Assembly: GCA_015499985.1 (NCBI GenBank)
Contig: JAAAUF010000122.1
Span: forward strand, 1-62,697
From: Haplosporangium gracile
Lineage: Eukaryota > Mortierellomycota > Mortierellomycetes > Mortierellales > Mortierellaceae
Length of the DNA stretch: 62,697 nucleotides
Direction of reading: 5' to 3'
Below the pieces are notes generated by a model. The model ran no database searches, was not told where the DNA came from, and saw nothing but the letters and a program-made list of their open reading frames with translations. Positions 21,885 through 32,915 of the stretch are shown one piece after another. The position numbers and the translations under genes were made by a program. Numbering within the stretch: the first letter of the stretch is position 1; each line of letters opens with the position of its first letter.

Positions 21885-24800
21885 ATGGGAGGCACGATAA
21901 TTTCATTACTAATAACCATAACAATACCTCGCCTACTTCTCCTCACATTCCTCCTTCTCTTCTCTCTACTCCATGCAATCAACGCGCAACAACCAACCGC
22001 AAGCACAGAGCAGGTACCCGCTCCACCGATGCCAACATATCCTCCTTCTATCGATCCAGGGTTCAGTAACTCAACGGAGGACTCGTACCAATGGCCCAAC
22101 TGCACAGATGCCAAAGGCAATCTCCGGATATCCCTTGTCACACACTGTAAGAGATTTTGCTGCTGCTCTCTCTTCCCTTCAATTTTTTACAGACGCGACT
22201 TTGGGCTCTCGAATCACCCCTTTCTCGGTCAAACAATTAACCATGCTGGATGTGCATGCACCTTTGAAAACATTCTTCTCCTACAATTACGCAGCCTCGG
22301 TTATCCTTTCAGCTGGCACAAAGCTGGACGCAAAAGCGATATTACCCCTCGCCGTATTCATCACAGACGTTCTCGCCGACACAGATTACAACCCTCAACG
22401 GATGAGCGATGCTATTTATAGTGCCATCAACGACTCCGTCGATGCTTTGATTGTCTCCATACCTGACTACGAGGCCCTACGGGAACCTATTCTCAAGGCT
22501 AAAGAGCATGGCATCCCTGTTATTGCAGTATACACTGGACTAGAAGCCGCAAAGGAGCTAGATATCCTTACCGTCATGTCGGACGAGGTACAACGACAAC
22601 AATTACTTTCACGAATGCACCTCTCGCACCTTTTTGCAAGTGCTCATGCTAACCATGGCTTCTTTTGTTTTCTTGCACATGTTTAGTTTGAAGGAGGAAA
22701 AGTTCTGGGTGGACAACTAATCCACCAGGGTGTCAGGGACTTTGTATGCATCGGCCCGAGTCTTAGAATACCAACAATGGCAGATCGTTGCGGCGGTGTT
22801 CTGCAGGCATTTCAAGACGCCGGGATTCATCTTTCGAGCAATGTTTCGACACGAATGCTTCACGTGAACAAGACACGCAACACGACTCTGGAAACACCTT
22901 TTCAGACCCTCAGGGATACTATTCTAGATATGGAGAGCGTGACGGGAATCGTGTACCTCACATCGCCAGACTTTGCCGAGACCAGTTTAAATCTGGCCTC
23001 AGCCTTGAATGGTACACGCGAGTTTGTGTATGCATCCTTTGATTTTAGTCCAGGAATGATGCCAGCTTTTGCTGCTGGTACACTTCATTACTCCGTTTCA
23101 AGTATGCTCTACTTGCAGACCCTCATTCCTATTATCTTACTCTATGTCCAGGTAAGACCTAAAAAACAACAGGCATACACGTAGAGCGTCAAGAATAGGA
23201 CACACCACTTATAATTGATTGTTCATTCTCGATTCATCACCTGTATAGCTCAACTTTGGTGAGATGGTGAACCAAGACAAGATCTTGACAGGCCCCAAGC
23301 TGGTCACCCCCCGCAATGCCAAGACCATGCTGATTCAGGAACAATGGACCGCCGCAACCTTCAAAGAATACGCCCTCAAATTCAGTGTCATGACTGGAAG
23401 GTAAACGCTCTCTTTTCAAAACAATCATAATCGCCGATTGCTTTATTGTGCTACAGAATTTAACGATTTTTTTCGCTTTACAATCGCATAGCTCGGCATC
23501 GGATGATCATTGGAACGCGCTTTCGACAGGAGCCAGAGATGCTGCAAAAGCCCTTGGATGGGCAATGACAGAGTACCGATATGGAAGTCCGATCCGGACC
23601 GAGGTTGTTAACTATAGCATCGACACGGCCTTGAACCACCCTAATACGCAGGGGTTGATTGTCAGTAATAGCCATTTCAGCAACGTCAACTACGCCGTCA
23701 TGAGGTCGCTCGACCAAGTGCCGTCTCGGACATCGTCCGCCAACAAAACAGAACAGCTCGGCTGCAACGACAGGAACAATAACAACAATATCAATACTCC
23801 GGGCATGGTTGACTGTAAGGCACTGATCCCATGGAACTACACCACCAACAAAGCCCTTCCGGTCCCTGTTGTCGGCATCGGTTTGCCTGTGACCAACCTC
23901 ACCGCATTCCAGCACCTGTCGTGGGTAGGCGAGACCGGATACATAGCAGGAAACGAGTATGCCGACGCGATCTTGGCGGACGGAGGCAGACGACCCATCT
24001 GCGTCGTATCCCTGGACGAGCCTGAGCAGCAGATGTTGATGTGCCATGGTTTGTATGACCGTATATTGGCGATTCTTGGCCCAAACAGCCTACCTGTCTT
24101 CGACACCTTTTGCGTTCGACTCGACATGACTGAGTTCCTGCAATCAGAGCAAAAGTTTTTCGAACTGTCTAAAGTGTACCCATACGACAGCCTTCACACC
24201 ACCTCGACAAATCTGTACGGATACGTCCGGAAATACAGCGCGGCGATCAACAACGTCTCGATCACGACTACAGGACGATCGACTTATGCTCTCTCTGATT
24301 TTGTGGAGGGCAAGGTCTCCAACCTGTGGTCCCAGCAGTCTTACCTCAATGGATTCATATCCGTCTTCCAGCTTGCCCTTTCGACAGTAGTTCAGGATAG
24401 CACCTGGAACTTTATCGAGACCGGGCCGGCGCGCGTTAACTACGTCTGCGCTAAGGGACAGATGTTTTCGTTGGGAAGCGATTCTCCCTCGCTCTTTTGT
24501 CGTCTGCCAAATGGAGCACATGTGGGCCAACCTTACTGCCATCCTTGTCCCGTCCAATATTTCAGTGGTTCCTACAACAGTAAAAACTGTACAGCCTGCC
24601 CGGACGGCACCTTCACCAACCAAACGGGATCGACCTTTTGCTGGAGCTGCGATGATGAGGGCCAATCGGCACCTGCTTGCCAGAAGTACTTCTTGTCGAA
24701 ACAACAACAGCAACAAGGTCACGACCACACGCTGGCGGTGTTCTTGCCAATTGGTCTGGTCATTTTTGCTATCGCTACGACCGCCATCTTCATGTACTGC

Positions 24801-27800
24801 TTTCAGAAGCGCGATAAGAACAGGAAAATTCTTGACGACTCGTGGCAGCTCTCGTATAGCAAGCTCATGGGCCAGGAACCGGATCCCATCCAGGATGACG
24901 ACGACGACTCTTATGGCAACGTCAGAGACAGTGGCAACACGGAGTCTAACATGGAAAAGGGACTTTTCCCTATTATCAAGAAGAACCCGTCGTGTGGAGC
25001 GCGTCCTACCAGTCGATTTCACCGAAGTCACTCAACATTCACCGTCGGTATGTCTGGCATCCGACCAATGGATGCCGCTGGGAATGCGATCGGCGTCTAT
25101 CGCAACCTGCCCGTTCTTATTCGCCGCATTGGAGGATCCAAGGTCAACCTGACGCGGAAGCTGAGGATCGAGATCATGGATGTGATGGAACTGCGGCACC
25201 CAAAGTTGGTTGAGTTGGTCGGTGTCTGTCTTCAACCCCCCAACATTTGCATAGTCTACGAACACTGCTCCAAGGGGACGCTGACCGAGGTTTTGGCCAA
25301 TCCTGACCTGAAATTCAACTGGCTCTTTAAGCTGTCGTTCATGAGTGACATTTCACGTGGCATGGAGTTTCTCCAGAACTCCAAGATTCAGTGCCACGGA
25401 GACCTACGATCGTCGAATTGTCTGATCACGAGCCGATGGGAGGTCAAGGTCGGAGGATATGGTCTTTCGGAGCTCATGGAGACTCAGCGAACGGGATACG
25501 GACGATTAACACCCACTGTTAGCACACCTACCGTTACAGGGACCGCAGTACAAGGAAAGAATGGCGCTGCAGCGGTTGACGGTGCGGGAGGACAGAGAAA
25601 CTCCGTCATGCGGGCTAGTACCGACAGTCGCGCTTTGAGTATCGGATCTGTCGTGTCACCACGCCCTGTTTCTATGATTGAAGAGGATGACAACGAAAAA
25701 GATGGATCCCCTTACTTGATTGCGAGCACTGAAGCCGAGATCCAGGCCAGCTTATGGGTCGCTCCCGAGAATATGATCCACAGAGGTCGCGTCTATCATA
25801 AAGTTGCCACCAAGTCTGGTGATGTCTTCAGTGCCGGTATTGTCTTCAACGAGATTATGACACGGACCTCACCCTACGCGAGCCAGCTCCAGGACATGGA
25901 CCCGGTCGATGGTCCCTTGCAGCTTTTGGATCTCATCAAGTACGACGGTCTGAGACCTGATCCTTTTGTTGACGACGAAAGGGATGAGGGTATCGCGTGC
26001 TTGAACAATTTGATCCGCAATTGTCTTCAGTCCGAGCCTCTGATGCGGCCCTCATTCGCCAACATCCAACATCGACTGCGACTCATCAGCCCGGACGGCG
26101 ACATGATTGGAGGCATGGCGGCTTTGCTCGAAAAGTATGCGAATGATATGGAGGAGTTGGTCAGGACAAGGACGATGCATTTGCAGACACGGACGGTTGA
26201 GCTGGAGGAGGAACGCCTTCGCACGGACGCGCTTTTGATCGATCTCAAACAGTCCAAGAACCAAGCTGAGGCAGCTGCAACTGCAAAGTCTAACTTTTTG
26301 GCCAACATGTCGCACGAGATCAGGTAATTCTTCTGTTTTGCATGTTCATTTTTTATTAGTTGATCATCATTTATGGATTCATTCTAATCACGCGACCTTT
26401 GTGTTTCCATTCGCCATTTGGAATAGAACGCCTATGAACGCTGTTATCGGAATGTCAAGGATCCTGCTCGAGTCGGATCTCTCCCCAGACCTGATGGATT
26501 GCGCCGAGACGATCGAGTCGAGTGGTAACCAGTTGATGGCCGTCATTGACGACATTCTCGATTTCAGCAAGATCGAGTCTGGCAACCTCAAGTTAGCGCC
26601 CGAGAAATTGGACCTCCCGCGTCTGTTGGAATCCGTATGCAACCTGGTCCTGATGCAGGCTGCCACCAAGGGGCTGGGCCTTACTTTTGTCATCCACCCT
26701 GATACACCTATTGAGATCCTGGGTGACTTGGTCCGTATCCGCCAGATCCTTTTGAATTTGTTGAGCAACGCGATCAAGTTTACGGAAAAGGGGAATATTG
26801 TTGTGAAGCTTGAGCCCAAGCCCAGGATGTCGAGGTCGTTCCACAAGGCACATTATGAGACAGATACTTCCGAGGAATCTTCATCGTCGCCGGAGCAAGC
26901 AGCAGTACCAGGAATTCATGAGTCGTCGCGACTGTTACCCAATGTCGAGTACGCTTCTAATTCCAGTCTTGGTCTAGCGGATTCCAGAGCGCGATCGAGG
27001 TGTGGTTCTGGGAGCGATACAGGGTACAGCACGTCGTCATCGGCACCAGCACCAGCGCCAGCACCAGGGGCAGAGAATTGGAATTCGAGTCGTAATCAGG
27101 ACAGTCTTGGCGACAACCATTCATCGTCGTCCTTGTCGTCGGACGAAAACCAAGTCGATCTGCTGTGGTCAGTGGCCGATCAAGGAGTGGGTATTCCTGC
27201 GCAGCGGATGCACAAGCTGTTCAAGTCGTTCAGTCAGGCCGACGACTCTGTTACCAGGAACTTTGGTGGTACTGGTCTTGGACTAGCTATCTCTAAGAAA
27301 TTGGTTGAGCTCATGGATGGTGAAATGGTAAGTATTTTTTTTTCTTTTTTTGTTAGTTGCATTCATGGCTATAGAGCAATGCAAGGGTCTAACTCAACCA
27401 TGGGGGGGTTTTTTTTACTCTATGCATTTTTTAAGTGGGCGGAATCTGAGGAGGGAGTTGGATCGACATTCTACTTCACGACCCTTCTTAGTTCTCCAAA
27501 GTCCAGTCAGACAGTGTCGCAGCAGCTGAACCTGGCCTTCTTCAAGGACAGGACTCTGTTGATTATTGACGACCGTAAAGTCACCAGAACCTCGTGGACC
27601 CATCAGTCATCTGCCTGGGGGTTCCAAAAAACCCTTGTGTTCAGTATCCAGAAGGGTCTTGATTACTTGAAGCAGCATCGTAATGAAGTCGATGTGATCT
27701 TGATCGATGTTGATCGGCCGCAGGCTAAGGTCAACCCTGGTCTGGCGATCCTCCAGCAGATCCGTAATATGCCCGCTCAGGGACAGGAGAATAACACCAG

Positions 27801-29409
27801 TGCTGAAGGATCGGTAGGTCTCTCGCCTCCTATTCCTCAACCAGCGGCGTCGCCATCATCATCGCCTGAGAAGCCCATCCCCTGTGTCTTGGTCTCATAC
27901 CATCGCCGCAACCACTCCGATCTCAGCCTTTATTCCATCTCGGTGCCCTCCAAGATCGTCACTCGTGATTGCTCCTCGCCCGTCGGCCCGATCTCGCCCA
28001 TATCCATGGGGTCCAACCCCCTTCCGGGCGGAGAAGGAGGGCCTGTAAGGGAGAGGAAGCCTTCCAAGGGTTCTGGGTCAAGCGACAACCTCCTTTCCGC
28101 GACAGAGTCTCCAGATTCTTTTGGCACTCATTCTCATTCACATACAGGATGCATGCCCAACACTATGAACAGCGGGATGCTGGTCACCAAGCCATGGAGC
28201 TTTCGCAAAGACCGGTCCTCGTGCTTCAATACGAGCCCTACCATTGGCAGCGGTGGTAGTGGCAACAGCAAAGGCGACACTGGTGGCACCGGCACTTTCC
28301 CGAAATGCAACTCCCCAACTTCCCCACATCACCCAATCCTGTCCGGTAGCCTTGCTGACCAACCGTCGTTTGATTCCCAGGAAGACTCCTCAGTCGGACA
28401 TCTCATCAAACCGGTGAAGCAGTCCAAACTCCTCCCGATGCTCCATGGACTCATGACAGGTTCTTGGCCCCTGGCTTGTTCGGCCACGGCCGATAACGAT
28501 GTCCGTAGCGACCAGCGCAAGAAGCAGATGGAGACGTTGGAGTGCCTTTTGGTCGATGATAACCCCGTAAATCAGAAGGTCATTACCAAGATGTTGAGTC
28601 GGATTGGGATCGTGCCAGAGCTTGCTAGTAATGGTCTTGAAGCTGTTGAGAAGTGTCGTGCTCGTGCTGAAGCTGTCGCTGCGGCTACCGCTGAAGGAGA
28701 CGATGGGTCGAAGTCGATATCCACCGGTACTGCCAGAGGAGAGGCCAAAAAGAACAGCAGCAAGAAGGTCAAGCAGTACGACATAGTCTTTATGGACATC
28801 TGGATGCCTGTCATGAGCGGCCACGAAGCGACCAAGGAGATCCGAGCCTCCGTGCCCGGAGTCACCGCCGCCTCTCCCCTAATCGTCGCCATGACTGCCT
28901 GTGTCATGCCGGGAGACCAACAGAAATGTATCGACAGTGGGATGAACCGGTACCTGTCGAAACCCATCCGCAAGGAAGAACTCTCCAAGACTCTTGAGGA
29001 TTGGTTGGATGAACGTGCGAAAATCGAGGAGGAATTGAAGCTTTCGAATCAACGAAAGTTGATTCAGAAGAAGAAGCGGGAGATTTTGCAGAAGCGTAGT
29101 TATTTGGCGGTTTTGACGAGTGGTGTTGAGTTTGGGCAGGTGGAGGCGGGGTTGGCTTCGGCGACGGTCGTTAATGCTGATGATGATGAGGATGATGACG
29201 AGGAGGTTGAGGACGATAGCGATGGCGGTCTGTTGGGACAAAGTGACGGAGGGCTGGAGGGTGTGCGCGAGGAGGACCTAGTCGACTCGAATGACGGAGA
29301 AGTCTTCCCCGGTGGGCATTCCAACAATGCCGATATCCAGCTTTCGCTTGAGAACAACCGTATCGCCGCCGCACGACAAAAGAGACGACAGCAGATTCGA
29401 TTTGAGTAG
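21885..29409 (+). CDS. Receptor hybrid histidine kinase: PBP1-PBP1-TM-KHD-HisKA-HATPase-REC
   Basis: Predicted plasma-membrane receptor, 2,326 aa. Exons: 21885-22146, 22193-22587, 22687-23151, 23249-23400, 23492-26323, 26427-27327, 27436-29409; phases close. Order: signal peptide (1-34); two periplasmic-binding-like lobed domains (about 85-400 and 415-720; first with GIPVIAVYTG, second with VPVVGIGLPV); Cys-rich GCC2/GCC3-like stalk (about 773-815); TM helix (about 838-863); kinase-homology domain (about 955-1280); coiled signalling helix (1290-1350); HisKA with phospho-His H1366 in NMSHEIRTPMN; HATPase with N1483, DQGVGIP at 1620 and GGTGLGLAIS near 1649; degenerate receiver; true receiver with D2123 in VFMDIWMPVMSG. 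The KHD lacks the VAVK lysine (VLIRR) and the DFG aspartate (GGYGL), but keeps HGDLRSSN, the receptor-guanylyl-cyclase pattern. Low-complexity inserts split the HATPase and first receiver. It presumably senses a small ligand outside and feeds a phosphorelay. Confidence 0.9.
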
Positions 29410-29710
29410 CGACCCGATGCTGATGAGTGACTCTGAGGGCGTCCTTGGTTGCTGTGATGGTGGTGGAGGCGGTCTCAAGGTGATCAGTGTGGGCGAGGAT
29501 GAGGTCCGGGCAGCTACGCGAGAGCGAAAGCAGCGTGGATCGAGGAGTCGTGGAGGATCGGTGTCGATCCAGGACCCCATCACTGGAGACATTGTTCTTG
29601 TCCAAAGTAATCGGTCCTTCGGCAGAGACGACTATGATGATGACTCTGAGGAAGAGGACGACGCGGATGATCATAGTGGTGATGACACCGGTGAGGTGGA
29701 CGCGCAATAG
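29377..29710 (+). other. Coding-like acidic extension in +1 frame after the receptor stop
   Basis: Directly after and overlapping the receptor stop codon, the next frame stays open to TAG at 29710. It encodes protein-like sequence with no low-complexity bias until its end: SDSEGVLG, SIQDPITGDIVLVQ, then an Asp/Glu-rich tail. The upstream receptor frame also turns acidic before it stops. A single-base indel near 29340-29380, an undetected small intron or a real stop with an untranslated remnant would all explain it. No suitable GT-AG intron of plausible length was found. Confidence 0.4.
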
Positions 29711-30002
29711 GCACGCACCGTCTTTGCGGAGGGCATTTCGATTGAACGACTCCTTTCCCAGACAACGATCGATTCCTTCCACATCGCCAACACACACACA
29801 TAACTCAGAAAGAACCTCAAGTCAACGAAGCAGTTTGCTGTCCAACTCTTCTAGCCTCCGCACAGTCCGCAGAATCTAGTCGAAGGATATTTTTCTTATC
29901 ATGTAACGCACATTCGAGCTATGCTTCACAGTATCATCCAACAAAGCCAGAAAACTTTGCAAAAAAGGAGTCTCTATTAAATTTTGAGCAACTTGTAGCT
30001 TT

Positions 30003-32105
30003 TTAAGCGGCCTTGGGCTTTGGTGGCTCGACACCAACACCTACAATACTGTCGCCCGACCGAATATTATTCAGGGCCTGGATCACGGGTACAGAGGGAC
30101 ATCCTGCGGGGGCAAAGTGGACAATGAAATCTCCCTGCTCGTAGAAGGATGGGAAGGTATTCATTATATGAACGTCCCTGTCAAAGAGGTACACCTATTC
30201 AATTAAAATTGACGCGCAATACATAATATATTAATATATAATAACCCCCCACCAGAAATGAAATATATACGTACAAAAGACAAAAAAAGAACTTACTCCA
30301 GAGGTCCAGAGAGGGTCCTGCATGACCTCCCAGATAGCGCCCTGCTCATAACTAGGTCGCTTATTATACCAAGTCTTGCGTCGCTGGACTTCATTCAAGA
30401 ACTTCCGACTCCAGTCCGTGTTCTTGATCAACATGACTCCCGCATTCAACATCACATCCCTCAACGGCCGGGCAACAATAATGCTAACCTCATTCTGCTT
30501 GTTCTCATTCAGCTCCTCCGCTTTTCGGATAATCTCCCTCACATCCTTGTCCAGATTCGCAACAATTGCATCCATATCCATCCATAGTAACCACTCGTAA
30601 TGCGGAAGTGTCTTCTGGATGGCCCCAATCTTGCCCCAGACCCGTTGGCGGTGTCGGAATTCCTCCTGGGCAAACTCGGCGGCGCGGGCAACGAAGTAGT
30701 AGCCGTGTTTTTCGGCATAGATGCGCTTGTTGTCGGTCGAAGGCAGGGCGGCTTCGGCCATACACATGTCGGCGTAGATGTAGGACGATGTCAGGACGGC
30801 AATATTCTTGTTCCGGTTCGGGTCGACTGCACATGGCGAGATGGGTTGTACAGCGATTCTCTGAGCAAGTGGGATCCAGTCCTCGAGCTGATGGACCAAT
30901 CCAACAACTGCAGCTGTTGTTGGGACTTGATCGATATCCCCTTGCCAGAGGGGCGACTCTCCCTGAACAACCTTGATAGTCTCGACAATCTGACTGTTAT
31001 AGTAAATAGTCGCAGCAGTGATTAAGTCCATAAACGTCCGGTTCTCCTCGATAATAGCCCGGTTCTTCAAGAGCTGTGTTGCGGCGGGGAAGGAGATCAG
31101 GGCTGCAAAGGGGTTGGTGGAGGTCTCGCCCCAGGTCATGAGTAATCCTGCTGTTCCTGCGGTGGTCTGTTTGGAAAGGGTCTCCAGCTTCTGAACATTA
31201 ACGAGTGAGGTCGAGTCAAAGAGGATGACCTTGTCCACCTTTATCTTTTCCTGAGGCACAAACGTGTTCACCTAATTGTTATGCAAAAAAAAGGGGGGGC
31301 GAAGATAAGGTGGAAAACCAAATTAGCGTACCATTCTGATCTGCCCCATGAGCAGTTGTCATAACAAAAATATTGCATTTTCGCTAAACCCTCACCAGTC
31401 TTCAACTATTCCAACAAAACTAGCCAACAAAAACGAAAATGTCAAGGAACAACTTACGGCCCAGTTCAAAGCATCGCCCCAGACGGCATGCCGGTTTTTA
31501 ACCGTCCGGTTCGTGAAATGCCAATCATCAAACTCCATAAACTCTCCATGAAGAGTCCGAACCTGGGCCTGCATATACTGTGCAGTATGAATCCCCTGTT
31601 TGAGCCAGGTTGACTGTCCATAGATATAAAACTTGTAGATGATATTGCCATCGTATCGGGCACAGGGTTCGAGGTTGTTTTTGATTCCAAAGAGTGTCTC
31701 GCGGACCCAGACACGATTCTGAAGTTGGGTCCAGCTGGTGGGGATGATGATTAGGCTGTCGTAGTGATTGGAGGTGTTGGGGACTGTCAGGGGTTTGAAG
31801 GATGTTGTTGATGGATTATTGGAATTATTGTCTAGGACGGCGGGGTCGCGGGTGTAGGGCTTTTCGAGTACTGGGGGACCTGGTGGCGGTTCCTTGTGTA
31901 CGTCTCCTCCTCCTCCTCCTCCTCCTCCTCCTCCTCCTCCTGGTGGAGGTTTTTGTTGTTGTTGTTGTTGTGAGCGTCCGGGTGGGAACTTGTTGTCGCT
32001 GCCACTGCTGTCGCCGTCGTTGGTATAGTTGCTCCTGCGGTGTGAGAAGACCAAAAGCATGAAGAAGACCAGGCCAATGGCCCAGTAGGTTCTTCTGATG
32101 GGCAT
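30003..32105 (-). CDS. Golgi double glycosyltransferase: GT31-like + GT34 (GMA12/MNN10)
   Basis: Type II membrane glycosyltransferase, 604 aa. Exons: 32105-31458, 31271-30297, 30194-30003, all phase 0. Short N-tail, TM anchor (about 8-22), then a Gln, Pro and poly-Gly stem. Residues about 105-300 resemble a GT31 beta-glycosyltransferase in layout (IIIPTSWTQLQNRVWVRETLFG, GEFMEFDDWHFTNRTVKN), but the GT31 DDD position reads DST, so this half may be inactive. The C-half (about 370-600) is a GT34 alpha-galactosyl/mannosyl-transferase: KHGYYFVARAAEF, VWGKIGAIQ, and the metal-binding DMD at 448-450 in LLWMDMDAIVAN, followed by NAGVMLIKNTDWS and DFIVHFAPAGCP. Likely adds alpha-hexose to N-glycans or cell-wall mannan in the Golgi. 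The exact sugar is not deducible. Confidence 0.82.
31903..31940. repeat. (CTC)n / poly-Gly codon repeat in the glycosyltransferase stem
   Basis: An almost perfect CTC trinucleotide tract that, on the minus strand, codes for about twelve consecutive Gly between the TM anchor and the first catalytic domain. A (TTG)n poly-Gln tract follows at 31951-31970. It serves as a flexible spacer and is prone to length change. Confidence 0.85.
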
Positions 32106-32915
32106 GGCGTTTTTATGTTGACTGGTATCCTTTTGCTTTGTCGATGGATGAGTTCTTATCCTCTGTCCGTCTGTTGGTGATAGGTTTAGGCTGGGCTGGA
32201 CCGAGGGTGAATGGGTGAATAAGGAAGCAGAAGTACAGAACAGAAGAATGAGAGAAGAAAAAGAAGGAGGGAAAGTAGGAAAAAGGGAGTTAAAAAGAAA
32301 AGAGATGGGAATGGGTCTAGGTCGGTGCACACACTCGAGGAGATTAAACGATACGAGGAGAGCAAGAAATTCTATTTTCGGCGGGGTGCATTGACTGTCT
32401 GTCTGTCTGGCTGTCCGTGATGTCCACTCTATCTCTCTCTCTCTCTGACCTTTGTCTCGCTGATACTGCGAACGGTGTCTGCATTGAATCGACTGGATCA
32501 GACTGGCTGGCAAACAGGCTGAGGACAAAGTGGAGTGGAGTGGCTATCTATCCATCTCATTATCATTACATCCAATGCACGCGTCAACAAGGCGTCCGCG
32601 CGGAGGTGTGACCTTACTTCCAGCCTCAGCCTCAGCTATGTACAATCAGTATCCAGGCACAGGTGCGCTTCGAAGGAAGAGATAAACCGTTAGCGACTGA
32701 TGGGCACTGACGAAACAACACACGCATCCAATTCAACCATCTCCTGGCTGCGCTTATTTTGTTCTAGTCCCAGAAAAAAAAAGCGTGGGCCTTGACCCTG
32801 AATGCCGTTTTCTGCATTCATTCGTTTTTTCTTTTAGCTTTTGCATTCACTCATTTCTCGCCTTTGCATCTCTCATTCATCACCCTTCAAATACCCTTCT
32901 TCAACTCAATCAACC
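32106..32915. promoter_or_regulatory. Divergent promoter region, glycosyltransferase / lipid kinase
   Basis: The two start codons lie 810 bases apart and point away from each other. The right part is pyrimidine-rich on the + strand, the left part purine-rich, consistent with two CT-rich leaders in opposite orientation. A (CT)n run lies at 32430-32446. No further element was recognised. Confidence 0.55.

Noticed and set aside
24144..25031. 295-codon minus-strand open frame
   Set aside because: Antisense shadow of the receptor exon, basic and compositionally odd.
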